A DNA stretch of 64,000 bases from Clostridia bacterium (lineage in GTDB: Bacteria > Bacillota > TC1 > UBA5767). Each line of letters opens with the position of its first letter. Position 1 is the first letter of the stretch. Positions 8,373 to 17,242 of the stretch are shown piece by piece. Both the position numbers and the translations under genes were made by a program. The notes under the pieces are model-generated. The model was given only the letters and a program-made list of their open reading frames with translations, did no database searches and was not told where the DNA came from. The stretch covers positions 971,001-1,035,000 of the forward strand of contig CP069393.1 of NCBI GenBank assembly GCA_016887505.1, written 5' to 3'.

Positions 8373-9911
8373 CTATTTTGCATAATCTATTGCACGAGTT
8401 TCTCTAATCACAACTACTTTTATTTGACCTGGATAATCCATTTCTGACTCAATTTGTTTAACAATATTTCTAGATAACCGAACTGCTTCATCATCATCTA
8501 TCTTATCCGGTTTGACCATAATTCGAACTTCTCTACCTGCCTGAATGGCAAAGGACTTTTCAACGCCCTCATTGGCTTCTGCAATTTCTTCCAATTTTTT
8601 AAGACGTTTAATATATGTCTCCAAGGTCTCGCGACGAGCGCCTGGCCTAGCAGCTGAAATCGAATCAGCAGCTTGTACAAGAAACGCTTCAACCGTCTGA
8701 GGATCTGTATCTCCATGGTGAGCAGCAATGCAGTGGATTACTTCCGGTGATTCCTTGTATTTTCTAGCTAAGTCCACCCCAATCGCCACATGAGTACCTT
8801 CGATCTCATGGTCAACAGCTTTACCGATATCATGTAGCAAGCCAGCTCGCTTGGCCAATTGGGGGTCTACCCCCAGCTCCAAAGCCATATTTGCCGCTAC
8901 GAGTGCTACCTCAACCGAGTGTTTCAAAACATTCTGGCCATAGCTTGTACGATACTTGAGGCGGCCCAGCAAACGAATCAATTCTGGATGAATTCCAGTA
9001 ACGCCCGTATCGAAGGTTGCTTGTTCACCCTCTTCACGGATGCCGTCTTCCACTTCTTTTTTGGCTTTCTCATACATTTCTTCAATCCGTCCGGGATGAA
9101 TCCTTCCATCTGCAATCAATTTTTCCAAGGTTAATCGAGCAGTTTCCCTTCTCACGGGATCAAAGCCAGAAAGCACAACTGCTTCCGGTGTATCATCGAT
9201 TATTAAATCAATACCAGTTAAGGTCTCTAAGGCCCGTATGTTTCTGCCCTCGCGTCCGATGATTCTGCCTTTCATTTCATCATTCGGCAAGTTCACAACG
9301 GATACTGTGGTTTCAGCAACATGGTCTGCCGCACAGCGTTGGATAGCTAGGGTAATAATGTTTCTAGCTTTCTTATCTGCATCCATTTTAGCCTGCATTT
9401 CAATCTCTTTTATCATCATTGCCGTTTCGTGCTTAATCTCATCTTCTACATTTTGTAGAAGCATGGTCCTAGCCTCTTCAAAGGATAGACTAGATATTCT
9501 TTCCAATTCGACAATCTGCCGGTCATGGGCTTCATCTGTCTTGCGACGAATATTATCTATTTCTTCCATTCGGCGTTGAATCTTTTCTTCTTTCTTCTCA
9601 ATACCATTTTGCTTTTTGTCTAAATTTTCTTCTTTCTGTACCAGTCTCTTTTCTGACTGAGCCAGTTCTCCACGACGTGACTTAATTTCTCGGTCTAGTT
9701 CTTGACGCATGGAGTGCACTTCTTCTTTTGCTTCCAGAATAGCCTCGCGTTTTTTCGCTTCAGCTTCCTTATTTGCATCGTTCAAGATATCTGTGGCTAA
9801 GGTTTCTGCATTCTTAAGCTTTCCTTCCGCCAGATATTTTCGAATCATGTATCCAAGTATTATAGCCACGACTGCTGTTGCGCCTATAACTGCATAAGTA
9901 TATATGTCCAT
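8373..9911 (-). CDS. rny: Ribonuclease Y
   Basis: Membrane-anchored endoribonuclease that starts mRNA decay in Firmicutes. Domains in order: membrane helix at residues 5-22, long coiled coil (about 30-190, rich in K/E/R), KH domain with [15 protein letters not shown] near residue 215, HD domain with [12 protein letters not shown] near residue 358, and a C-terminal domain ending RAIDYAK. Length about 512 is normal. Two ATGs are possible (9917 and 9911); the second keeps six bases from the GGGGG ribosome binding site. Transcription probably starts near 10088 from a consensus promoter in the end of recX, giving a leader of about 175 bases with a terminator hairpin just before the gene. Confidence 0.96.
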   Translation of the reverse strand: MDIYTYAVIGATAVVAIILGYMIRKYLAEGKLKNAETLATDILNDANKEAEAKKREAILEAKEEVHSMRQELDREIKSRRGELAQSEKRLVQKEENLDKKQNGIEKKEEKIQRRMEEIDNIRRKTDEAHDRQIVELERISSLSFEEARTMLLQNVEDEIKHETAMMIKEIEMQAKMDADKKARNIITLAIQRCAADHVAETTVSVVNLPNDEMKGRIIGREGRNIRALETLTGIDLIIDDTPEAVVLSGFDPVRRETARLTLEKLIADGRIHPGRIEEMYEKAKKEVEDGIREEGEQATFDTGVTGIHPELIRLLGRLKYRTSYGQNVLKHSVEVALVAANMALELGVDPQLAKRAGLLHDIGKAVDHEIEGTHVAIGVDLARKYKESPEVIHCIAAHHGDTDPQTVEAFLVQAADSISAARPGARRETLETYIKRLKKLEEIAEANEGVEKSFAIQAGREVRIMVKPDKIDDDEAVRLSRNIVKQIESEMDYPGQIKVVVIRETRAIDYAK

Positions 9912-9949
9912 ATCCATCCCCCTTATTATTTTTTTTAAAGAACAGATTT

Positions 9950-9982
9950 CTAAAAAAAGAAAAACCGAGCAACGCTCGGTTT
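9950..9982 (-). terminator. Terminator hairpin in the rny leader
   Basis: Minus strand AAACCGAGC-GTT-GCTCGGTTT (9-bp stem, 9962-9982) followed by TTCTTTTTTT. It lies 40 bases before rny and about 130 bases after recX. It may end recA-recX transcripts, act as an attenuator of rny, or end a short leader RNA. Confidence 0.8.
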
Positions 9983-10094
9983 ATTTACAAATGGTCTAAG
10001 GCATATTTCACCCTTCAGTATATATTTATTCTACGTCTAATAACGAGCAATATATAACAAACCCACTTGGAAATAACCTAAATGTCCTTCCTAT

Positions 10095-10123
10095 ATTATA
10101 AGTAATGGTTTAAGGGGTGTCAA
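10095..10123 (-). promoter_or_regulatory. Promoter for rny or a leader RNA
   Basis: Minus strand -35 TTGACA (10118-10123), 17-base spacer, -10 TATAAT (10095-10100): a perfect sigma-A promoter. The -35 overlaps the last codons of recX. Transcription would begin near 10088 and cross the hairpin at 9962-9982 before rny. Confidence 0.8.
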
Positions 10124-10631
10124 GAAAACCTTGCTCGCCAAAGCTTTCCTTCACAGCTCTGATAGCCAGTCCAGGATAATAACCTTTTTGAATCAGTTTT
10201 CGCATCATCTGCTGATCAGTATACTTTGAACTACTAGAACGCCACTTGTCAATCAAACATGAAATATTTTTCTGCTGAACAGCTTCCGTATACTGTTCCG
10301 AAAGAATCTCCATTATAATCTCGCTATCCACCTTTTTGGCAGCAAGCTCCGCCTGAATCAAGCGTGGCCCCTTCCTCCTCAAATTCATCTGATCACGTAC
10401 ATACGCTCTAGCATAAGAACGATCATCTAGATAGCCAGCCTCGACAAGTCTATTCACGACTTCTTCAATTTCCTCTTGAGGATAAGATGCGCCGGTAAGT
10501 TTACGGCGCATTTCTTGAATTCCATAACTTCTTCGGGCTAGTAAACTTACGGCTTTATGTAAGGCACTAATATCAGCAGGCTGACGTTTCTTTCTTGGCT
10601 TTTTCTTTGGGTTCTTCTTTGGGTTCTTCAT
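10110..10631 (-). CDS. recX: Regulatory protein RecX
   Basis: 173-residue modulator of RecA filaments. After a very basic start (residues 1-18, mostly K, N, P, R) come the three-helix repeats typical of Rec[54 protein letters not shown] and [26 protein letters not shown]. The ATG at 10629-10631 has no good ribosome binding site. It overlaps the recA 3' end by 59 bases in another frame, which suggests coupled translation. Its last codons hold the -35 box of the downstream rny promoter. Confidence 0.88.
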   Translation of the reverse strand: MKNPKKNPKKKPRKKRQPADISALHKAVSLLARRSYGIQEMRRKLTGASYPQEEIEEVVNRLVEAGYLDDRSYARAYVRDQMNLRRKGPRLIQAELAAKKVDSEIIMEILSEQYTEAVQQKNISCLIDKWRSSSSKYTDQQMMRKLIQKGYYPGLAIRAVKESFGEQGFLDTP

Positions 10632-11622
10632 GTTTTAAAACACCAGTTTCTATTCGAATTTTATTTTCCACCTCTGCTGCGATATCTGGGTGCTCTGCCA
10701 TAAATATCTTCACATTTTCTCGTCCCTGTCCCAATCGTTCTTCCTGGTAGGAATACCATGCACCACTTTTTTGTATAATCCCTAACTCAGCTCCTAGGTC
10801 CACCAGACAACCTTCCCTAGATACGCCTTCACCATACATGATATCAAATTCAGCCAATTTAAAAGGAGGCGCTACTTTGTTTTTAGCTACCTTTGCTCTT
10901 GTTCTCGAGCCAATCATATCTTGACCTTTTTTCAGTGTTTCAATCCTACGAACATCTATCCGTACTGATGAGTAAAACTTAAGCGCACGTCCGCCGGTAG
11001 TTACTTCCGGGCTTCCAAACATCACACCTACTTTTTCCCTCAACTGATTGATAAAAATAATTAGACAATTAGATTTGCTTACTGCTCCAGCAATTTTACG
11101 CATGGCTTGAGACATTAATCTAGCATGCAATCCAACAAAGGAATCACCCATTTCTCCTTCAATTTCTGCTCGAGGTACCAAGGCTGCTACTGAGTCAACA
11201 ACTATGATTTCAACTGCTCCACTTCGGATTAAAGCTTCGGCAATTTCTAGACCCTGCTCTCCAGTATCCGGTTGTGAGACCAATAAGTTTTCAATGTCCA
11301 CCCCTAGTTTTTCAGCATAATTTGGGTCCAATGCATGTTCTGCATCAATAAATGCCGCAGTTCCACCCGTTTTTTGTGCCTCAGCAACCACATGTAGAGC
11401 TACTGTTGTCTTACCAGAAGATTCAGGGCCATAAATTTCTACAATTCGCCCCTTGGGCAAGCCACCAATACCGAGTGCAATATCCAAGGATAACGCTCCT
11501 GTTGGAATTACATCAATCCCTTTATTCAGAGGGCCTTCACCCAACTTCATGATTGCTCCATTACCATATTGTTTCTTGATCTGCGATAGTGCAATATCAA
11601 GAGCTTTGTCTTTTTCTGCCAT
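10573..11622 (-). CDS. recA: Recombinase RecA
   Basis: DNA strand-exchange ATPase and co-protease for LexA. 349 residues from ATG 11620-11622, which follows GGAGGCGG. Motifs: Walker [59 protein letters not shown] (L2 DNA-binding loop). The acidic-to-basic C-terminal tail ([12 protein letters not shown]) is the part overlapped by recX. An in-frame extension upstream is possible but crosses the SOS box and lacks a ribosome binding site. SOS control is indicated by the box at 11636-11647. Confidence 0.98.
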   Translation of the reverse strand: MAEKDKALDIALSQIKKQYGNGAIMKLGEGPLNKGIDVIPTGALSLDIALGIGGLPKGRIVEIYGPESSGKTTVALHVVAEAQKTGGTAAFIDAEHALDPNYAEKLGVDIENLLVSQPDTGEQGLEIAEALIRSGAVEIIVVDSVAALVPRAEIEGEMGDSFVGLHARLMSQAMRKIAGAVSKSNCLIIFINQLREKVGVMFGSPEVTTGGRALKFYSSVRIDVRRIETLKKGQDMIGSRTRAKVAKNKVAPPFKLAEFDIMYGEGVSREGCLVDLGAELGIIQKSGAWYSYQEERLGQGRENVKIFMAEHPDIAAEVENKIRIETGVLKHEEPKEEPKEKAKKETSAC

Positions 11623-11635
11623 GCCCGCCTCCTTA

Positions 11636-11647
11636 GAACGTTTGTTC
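11636..11647. promoter_or_regulatory. SOS box (LexA operator) of recA
   Basis: GAACGTTTGTTC matches the Firmicute LexA consensus GAAC-N4-GTTC. It lies between the recA -10 box and the ribosome binding site, so LexA would block transcript start. Confidence 0.88.
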
Positions 11648-11653
11648 GCTTTT

Positions 11654-11682
11654 ATTGTACGGTAGAAATTACTTTCTGTCAA
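11654..11682 (-). promoter_or_regulatory. recA promoter
   Basis: Minus strand -35 TTGACA (11677-11682), 17-base spacer, -10 TACAAT (11654-11659). The SOS box begins 6 bases downstream. Confidence 0.88.
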
Positions 11683-11706
11683 ACACTATCTTTTATTCAA
11701 CTAGTA

Positions 11707-11739
11707 GAAAGAATTCCCTGCATGACAAGGAATTCTTTC
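11707..11739 (-). terminator. Hairpin after yedF, possible terminator
   Basis: Perfect 11-bp stem GAAAGAATTCC / GGAATTCTTTC with an 11-base loop. On the minus strand only a weak T run (TTTCTAC) follows, so termination is uncertain. It separates the nodB-to-yedF operon from the recA promoter. Confidence 0.5.
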
Positions 11740-11762
11740 GAAAATTTCACTATATTTTGATA

Positions 11763-12365
11763 TCAGATTGTAATCGTCTTTACACCCTGTTTTAGGAGAT
11801 GGTCAACAGCGCTATACATATTCGTGATACTGCCAACAGCTAGTCTTTCCTTTACATTGTAGAAGTCGAGGCAGGTCCCACAGCTGAGAATTTCTGCTCC
11901 CTTTTTTTCCAAATTGGATATCGTTCCCAATACTTCAGAATCGTCCAAGGTTAAATAGACAGCGCTGTTCATGAACACAATGGCCTTGATAGGCTCATCA
12001 CATTCCTGCAAGGTAAACAAAAACGAGCGCATAAGAACGCGGCCAAGTTCTGGATCGCCCTCTCCAAAGTCTTTGCTCTTAATCAAAAATACCAATGGCT
12101 TTTCTTGGTTCTGTGCAAATATGCCTTGAGCTGCACTGGTCGTAGCACTAATTTTCTTGGTTATGCTAACCGCATATCCAGCAGACTTTTCTTGGCTTGC
12201 AGCTTCATAGCCAGATGAATTAGCATAGCGAATCACATTGTCTCTCGCAACTTCATTATCAACCAATACCTCTAACACGCCTTCTTGCAATGCTTCTAAA
12301 GCTTTCTTCGTTGCCACTACTGGCATTGGGCATGACATACCTCTTGCATCAATAGATTTTTGCAT
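11763..12365 (-). CDS. yedF: YedF-type sulfurtransferase-like protein (TusA domain plus DsrE-like domain)
   Basis: 200 residues. Residues 1-70 are a TusA/SirA domain with the CPxP motif in GMSCPMPVV, where the Cys can carry persulfide. Residues about 95-200 resemble a DsrE-like domain, with VFLIKSKDFGEGDPELGRVLM and a Cys-containing GAEILSCGTCLDFY. This two-domain layout is that of YedF, which often co-occurs with selenium metabolism genes. No selD or other selenium gene is in the window, so that role is inference only. The start ATG 12363-12365 follows AGGAGG and lies one base beyond the CodA-like stop, so it is last in a five-gene operon. Confidence 0.85.
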   Translation of the reverse strand: MQKSIDARGMSCPMPVVATKKALEALQEGVLEVLVDNEVARDNVIRYANSSGYEAASQEKSAGYAVSITKKISATTSAAQGIFAQNQEKPLVFLIKSKDFGEGDPELGRVLMRSFLFTLQECDEPIKAIVFMNSAVYLTLDDSEVLGTISNLEKKGAEILSCGTCLDFYNVKERLAVGSITNMYSAVDHLLKQGVKTITI

Positions 12366-12366
12366 C

Positions 12367-13608
12367 TTAATCCTCCTCAATCATTTTGGTCCAACGTCTA
12401 TTCTCGCAGATAATTTCCCCGCGCTTGAAAACATACCTTTTGTTGCTTTGGCTAAGAATGGCTTCCTCTGCTGAATTTGCTTCTAGCAATACCAAATCAG
12501 CTGGTGCACCTTCTACGGTTCCATATTTTTCTTTTCCCATTGCTTTGGCCGGGTTCATCGTCGCCATACGGTAAACGGCCCTTAAATCGGAATAGGTACC
12601 CATTTGGGCTACTTGAGCAGTCAAAAGGGCCTCTTCCAACATATCACCATTTCCAAAAGGTCTAAATGGGTCTCTAATATTGTCTGAAGCTAAAGAAATA
12701 TTAGCACCCGCCTCATATAGCTGTTTTATTCTAGTAGTACCTCTACGAACTGTTCCTATGTCATTTCTTCCCATCAGATAAAGATTACACGATGGCAAGG
12801 TAATTATATTCATACCAGATTCAACGATCTTTTCGATGGTTTCCGCTGCAGTTTTTTCATCTACAGCAGATAAAGAGCAAAGATGACCTGCACTGCACTC
12901 CCCAATCATATTTCTCGCAATAATCTGCTCAGCAAAATAATTTGTCACATCCACATTTGGCATATCGTGTTCATCAGAATGGATATCAACAAACTTGCCA
13001 TGTTTTTGTGCTAAATCAAACATTTTATCAATAATTAATTTGGGGGCATCACATAAAGCAGGTGCTGACCCATAGCCATCTATATCCATCGTGCCTACCT
13101 GGTCAAAATACGCATAGGCAGTATCTGAAAAAGTCAGAGCAGATAACATGGCTATAATTTGAATGTCCAATTTATCTTTATATTCTTCCTTAATTTTCAC
13201 CATGGCTTCTATGGCCATGGTACCAAGTGTTTCATCTACAGAGATATGGGTGCGCAGCGAAGTCGTTCCATGACAAATCAAGTTATCCAAAGTCTTTCGA
13301 ATCCGATTTTCTGTTTCCTCGGGACCAATTTTTTCCTCAACGTATCGATTGAATCCCATAATTGCATCCATCAACCCTGGATATTCATTATCGCCAATGG
13401 TGTGTGTCTTTTCCAGATGCATATGTAAGTCAATGAAGCCAGCCGAGAGAAATCCTTTTTCTCCATCAATGCAGTAAGTCTCAGTCGTCGTATCTTTCAA
13501 GGAACCAAATGGAACAATCTTTTCAATTAGGCCCCCACCAATCAGTACATCATAGAGCCCTTCCTTCTCAAATAGATGTACGTTCTGAATTAATGTCTTT
13601 CTACTCAT
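12367..13608 (-). CDS. Cytosine deaminase-like amidohydrolase
   Basis: 413-residue metal-dependent hydrolase of the CodA/cytosine deaminase group. Metal ligands: GFIDLHMHLEKT (HxH, residues 59-70), VDIHSDEHD (His), GECSAGHLCSLS (His) and ISLASDNIRDPF (Asp). The N-terminal and C-terminal beta-sandwich parts (LIQNVHLFEKEGLYDVLI; APADLVLLEAN) are present. Related enzymes deaminate cytosine, isoguanine or other ring compounds, so the substrate cannot be fixed from sequence. It lies 9 bases after the DUF308 gene and directly before yedF. Purine genes deoD, xpt and a nucleoside importer lie elsewhere in the window. Confidence 0.8.
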   Translation of the reverse strand: MSRKTLIQNVHLFEKEGLYDVLIGGGLIEKIVPFGSLKDTTTETYCIDGEKGFLSAGFIDLHMHLEKTHTIGDNEYPGLMDAIMGFNRYVEEKIGPEETENRIRKTLDNLICHGTTSLRTHISVDETLGTMAIEAMVKIKEEYKDKLDIQIIAMLSALTFSDTAYAYFDQVGTMDIDGYGSAPALCDAPKLIIDKMFDLAQKHGKFVDIHSDEHDMPNVDVTNYFAEQIIARNMIGECSAGHLCSLSAVDEKTAAETIEKIVESGMNIITLPSCNLYLMGRNDIGTVRRGTTRIKQLYEAGANISLASDNIRDPFRPFGNGDMLEEALLTAQVAQMGTYSDLRAVYRMATMNPAKAMGKEKYGTVEGAPADLVLLEANSAEEAILSQSNKRYVFKRGEIICENRRWTKMIEED

Positions 13609-13617
13609 CTTTTCTCC

Positions 13618-14148
13618 TTAATAAAATCCTTTTTTAATTTTCCAAACGCTAATACCATTCGCAATCATAATACCACCTACTAGAATTAGTATTATGCCTA
13701 ATATCATAATCGTAAGTGAAGCAAACACCAAGGGGTATACTAGCAAAAATAGCCCAAAAAGTATTAATAAACTATTTCCAGTCATGGTACTGCTTGATAC
13801 GGTGCTCCGAAATCGATTCCCCAATAATCTAAAAACGCCTATGGATAATAGCCATACTCCAAGTATGCGGTTTAATAGTAATACCGTAGCTGGGCTTGTC
13901 AGAATAATCGCTGATAGCAGAATATAAAACACACCTTCACCTAGTGGAATATACCAGTAAACATCAACTATTCTATCACTAAAAGCCCCCCAAGCGTACA
14001 ATGTTCCAAAAATCAACAAGTATAGCCCAAATACCTTGCCAATAGTCAAAATCGCCATTTCAGGTCGAGTGAAAAAATACCATCCAAGGGCTAGTACCAG
14101 AAAGCCTGTGATTACATCAAACCACCAATTATGTCGAATATCCATCAT
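13618..14148 (-). CDS. DUF308 / HdeD-like membrane protein
   Basis: 176-residue integral membrane protein with about six hydrophobic helices (for example FDVITGFLVLALGWYFF, LYLLIFGTLYAWGAF, GVFYILLSAIILTSP, LLILFGLFLLVYPLVF, IMILGIILILVGGIMI). The repeated helix pairs fit the DUF308 (HdeD-type) family, whose biochemical role is unclear. Two ATGs start it (14148 or 14145) behind GAGGGGG; the second has the better spacing. Flanked at 7 and 9 bases by the DprA-like and deaminase genes. Confidence 0.75.
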   Translation of the reverse strand: MMDIRHNWWFDVITGFLVLALGWYFFTRPEMAILTIGKVFGLYLLIFGTLYAWGAFSDRIVDVYWYIPLGEGVFYILLSAIILTSPATVLLLNRILGVWLLSIGVFRLLGNRFRSTVSSSTMTGNSLLILFGLFLLVYPLVFASLTIMILGIILILVGGIMIANGISVWKIKKGFY

Positions 14149-14155
14149 TTCCCCC

Positions 14156-15241
14156 TCAACATATCATGCTATCGCTATCACCATTCATATAATCCAACCA
14201 ATTTTTAAAGACAGTCCCATCTGTAACGCCAATAATATGAGAATCGCGATACGTGTCATAAGAAAATGCACTGTTTAAGCCATCATTGGATTTCAACGAA
14301 AGCAAGAGTTCATTTCCTAAAACCGTGCTTTGGTTTTCCAATGGTGAACCGGTTGGATCGAAAACAAATATGGTCTTTTTACTTTTCAAACTATGATCCA
14401 CTGTAATCAAAGTGTTGCTTTCCAAGTCCGTTTCCAAAATAAACAATGCCGTAGTAAGCGCGCTTTGCAATCTATCTCTTAAAATTATACTGATGCGATT
14501 CGCTTCCATGGAAGGTATCATCTCCGACAGCAGAAAACCACCTCGCTCAACAATAGCATCCGCAAGCAAAGTGTTTTCCAGTGGATGAACCAGTGAAGCT
14601 AGGCCGTAGGGAACTACAGCCCCCGTCTTTCCGCCTAGTTCTAATGAAGCAATATGAGCGTAGGTGTCACATCCAGAGGATAGACCGGAGATATTCCACC
14701 AGCCTTTTTCTTTAAGCGCCAAGGCAACGTACTGTGCCATCTGAGGTGTCAGTTCTAAGTCTGGCTCATGCATACCAATAACAGCAACCGATTGTTCCAG
14801 TCCCTGAAAATTAGGAAGCAAGCCTTTACAAAATAGCGTCGGTGCCGGTGACTCAATCTGTCTTGCCTTGCTCGGATAATTGTGGTCTTCCAACGGTATA
14901 ATCTGTATATCGTGCTCACCACATAGAATCATTTCGTTTTCCACTCGTTCCTCTATCACTCGGTTGTCACGAGACTTTTCAAGCACTTCAACCAATTTAT
15001 CCTTATATTTTTTTATCTGTTCTTCCCTATACTTTTTCGCCGTAAAGAGCCTTTCTAGTGTATCAAAATAGTTAACAATATACCTAGGATTATCCCATAA
15101 GGAGATTTGCATCTGGACTGATGTATCTATGGCCTTCGCAAATAAATTCTTGTAAATTATTTGCTCAAACCAAGTGCTCCCAAATTCCGAAGTGCAATAC
15201 AACACACTTAATTTCATGGCATCTCTCAAGCTATAGAGCAT
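14156..15241 (-). CDS. Divergent DprA/Smf-like protein
   Basis: 361 residues. The middle (about 105-310) follows the DprA Rossmann layout in order but is diverged: YPSKARQIESPAPTLFCKG, VAVIGMHEP (usually VGTR), NISGLSSGCDTYAHIASLELGGKTGAVVPYG, GGFLLSEMIPS, and SNTLITVDHSLKSKKTIFVF. The first 100 residues are basic and helical, and the DprA winged-helix C-terminus is not seen. DprA loads RecA on incoming single-stranded DNA; this divergent form may instead be a nucleotide-binding protein of other function. ATG 15239-15241 has GGAG 8 bases upstream. It is the second gene of an operon with nodB, DUF308, a deaminase and yedF. Confidence 0.72.
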   Translation of the reverse strand: MLYSLRDAMKLSVLYCTSEFGSTWFEQIIYKNLFAKAIDTSVQMQISLWDNPRYIVNYFDTLERLFTAKKYREEQIKKYKDKLVEVLEKSRDNRVIEERVENEMILCGEHDIQIIPLEDHNYPSKARQIESPAPTLFCKGLLPNFQGLEQSVAVIGMHEPDLELTPQMAQYVALALKEKGWWNISGLSSGCDTYAHIASLELGGKTGAVVPYGLASLVHPLENTLLADAIVERGGFLLSEMIPSMEANRISIILRDRLQSALTTALFILETDLESNTLITVDHSLKSKKTIFVFDPTGSPLENQSTVLGNELLLSLKSNDGLNSAFSYDTYRDSHIIGVTDGTVFKNWLDYMNGDSDSMIC

Positions 15242-15252
15242 CACATATTCTC

Positions 15253-15825
15253 CTATCTGCCATTCATTTTTGGCAAATAATCCTCAACCCTTTCAAAACT
15301 AACCCCAGCTGTTTTAAGTCTAGGTATAACCATTTTCAATGCCTCCGGCACAATGGAAACATGGTCATGCAGTACCACTACCCTGTAGTTGGCAAGGCAA
15401 TGAAACATCCGTTCTGCAAGTACTTCTGCGGACGGAGCCTCAAAATCCTTAACGGATGCATTCCAGCAGCATAAAACATAACCCTTAGCAGCCAATTTCT
15501 CAGAAACTTCCGCGTCGATCTTGCCCCATGGTGGCCTAAAAGCTCTTACCACTTGTCCGCAAGCTTTATCCAGTTCTTGATTGCAACGTTCCACCTCATA
15601 GATAGCTTCATCAGAATCCATTTCCGTAAGCACCTTGTGAGAATATGTATGATTACCTAAGCCATGTCCCTCATCTATGATGCGTTTTAGTAACGTCTCA
15701 TTCCCCTGAATCCTGTGGCCTTCTACAAAAAAGGTGGCATGTACCTGCTGTTCTTTTAAAATATCAAGAATGCGATTTGTAAACGGTGGATGTGGTGCTC
15801 CATCAAAGGTTAGAAAATATTTCAT
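15253..15825 (-). CDS. Polysaccharide deacetylase (NodB domain) family protein
   Basis: 190-residue NodB-domain protein without signal peptide or membrane anchor. Motif 1 reads YFLTFDGAPH where active enzymes have TFDDGP: the first Asp is kept but the metal-binding second Asp is Gly. Motif 2 is intact (GNHTYSHKVL, HxxxH type). Motif 3 is AFRPPWGKID, and VVLHDHV gives the C-terminal His. The loss of one metal ligand leaves activity in doubt. ATG 15823-15825 follows AAGGAGA; an in-frame extension upstream lacks a ribosome binding site. It heads a five-gene operon just after the ubiD terminator. Confidence 0.82.
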   Translation of the reverse strand: MKYFLTFDGAPHPPFTNRILDILKEQQVHATFFVEGHRIQGNETLLKRIIDEGHGLGNHTYSHKVLTEMDSDEAIYEVERCNQELDKACGQVVRAFRPPWGKIDAEVSEKLAAKGYVLCCWNASVKDFEAPSAEVLAERMFHCLANYRVVVLHDHVSIVPEALKMVIPRLKTAGVSFERVEDYLPKMNGR

Positions 15826-15853
15826 GACTTTCTCCTTTTCTTTTATTATAACG

Positions 15854-15894
15854 AAAAAAAGGGCCTTTTGTAGCATTACGCTACATTAAGCCCT
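15854..15894 (-). terminator. Terminator after ubiD
   Basis: Minus strand GGGCTTAATGTAGC-GTAAT-GCTACAAAAGGCCC followed by TTTTTTT. The stem has a small internal loop. It ends the lacI-adh-ubiD operon 8 bases after the ubiD stop. Confidence 0.85.
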
Positions 15895-15901
15895 AATCTT
15901 T

Positions 15902-17239
15902 TTATAAATATTGGGTTAAATCTACGTAATCGTACACAACCCGTTCCAGACCCTTGCTATCCTCATTGAGAGTAGCATCGATACCCATCTTAGTCTGAAC
16001 ACCTCGACTATCTGATGTAGGATCCAGTTCGTGACCTTGAGAGTTCGGAACATAGAAGATATCCTTTTCAGGAACAACTCGGTTGCTCATCGCCCAAAGA
16101 ATATCGGCTGGATTGTAGATGTCAATATCCTCATCAACTACAATAACATTCTTGATGTTTACATAGCTAATCATAGCAGCCATGGCTACATTTTTCGGCT
16201 CGCCTGGATTGGATTTCTTCATTTTGACTAAAGCTAAGAACCCACTTCCATAAGGAGCTAGATGCACATCCGTCACACCATCAGAAACATACTTGCAATT
16301 CTTCATCACGAGCGGTTCCCGGGGCACAACGCCTCCTAGGTTCACATGTTCCATACCCGCACCAGCTATCGTCTGGTATATCGCTCCATTTCGGTACGTA
16401 ATGGCAGTCACTTTTAGAACCGGTGAAGACCATGGTTCACTATAGTGTCCTGTGAATTCGCCTAGTGGACCTTCCTTCTCACGAACATTTGCTAGAATTT
16501 CAGCCTCTACAACAATTTCAGCTGTAGCCGGAACATAAATATCGTTGGTGATAGATTTTACGACTTCAATTGCTTCGCCTCTAATTGCCCCAACGACTTC
16601 CATTTCATCACCATCGTAACGCAAGCCTGCACCCATATAAACCATGGGGTCTGCTCCAATGACGATGGAAATAGGAAGAGACTTTCCTTCTTTTTCCGCT
16701 TCATCATAGAATTCCTTCAGATGTCGCCACTCATTGATCATGATGCCCAGCTTATCTTTTCCTTTTTTCTGCATCCTTTGAAAGGAAAGATTCTGTCTCG
16801 TGTCATTCAAACCTTTAGACACGATTACCCCACCTGTTATGAAAGGGCCTCCATCCTTTGGTGCATGCGTCGGAATCGGCAGTATATCCAAATTGATATC
16901 ATCACCAGTAAGGATATTTTCATGGCACGGTCCATCTTCCACTTTAACCGGTGCAATAGGATTCTCCAAAGCATACATCAATTTTCCAATGATTTCCTCT
17001 TTGGTGCATTCCATGGCTAGGGCGATACGATCCATACTTGCGAGCACGCCACCTATTAATGTAAAAGAAGGATTTTCTTTCACATTTTCAAAATAAGGTG
17101 CACCTGTATTCTCATTTTCACACGCTCGAATCACATTGCCAATTTCATGTTCCAATGTAACTTCTTTTTTAATACGAGCCAGTTGTTTGTTTTCTTCCAT
17201 AATTTCCATGAAAGAACGTAGATCCTTGATTCTAGACAT
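15902..17239 (-). CDS. UbiD family decarboxylase
   Basis: 445-residue UbiD-type decarboxylase, a family that uses prenylated FMN for reversible (de)carboxylation of unsaturated or aromatic acids. Visible are DILPIPTHAPKDGGPFITGG (prFMN-binding region), GADPMVYMGAG, and KEGPLGEFTGHYS with the catalytic Glu-Arg-Glu region. The C-terminal SDSRGVQTKMGIDAT is also typical. Substrate is unknown. It lies three bases after the iron alcohol dehydrogenase gene, so decarboxylation and alcohol/aldehyde conversion may be linked. No ubiX (prFMN synthase) is in the window, but an LpdD-like protein, proposed prFMN chaperone, is encoded at 42.6 kb. Confidence 0.9.
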   Translation of the reverse strand: MSRIKDLRSFMEIMEENKQLARIKKEVTLEHEIGNVIRACENENTGAPYFENVKENPSFTLIGGVLASMDRIALAMECTKEEIIGKLMYALENPIAPVKVEDGPCHENILTGDDINLDILPIPTHAPKDGGPFITGGVIVSKGLNDTRQNLSFQRMQKKGKDKLGIMINEWRHLKEFYDEAEKEGKSLPISIVIGADPMVYMGAGLRYDGDEMEVVGAIRGEAIEVVKSITNDIYVPATAEIVVEAEILANVREKEGPLGEFTGHYSEPWSSPVLKVTAITYRNGAIYQTIAGAGMEHVNLGGVVPREPLVMKNCKYVSDGVTDVHLAPYGSGFLALVKMKKSNPGEPKNVAMAAMISYVNIKNVIVVDEDIDIYNPADILWAMSNRVVPEKDIFYVPNSQGHELDPTSDSRGVQTKMGIDATLNEDSKGLERVVYDYVDLTQYL

Positions 17240-17242
17240 ATT

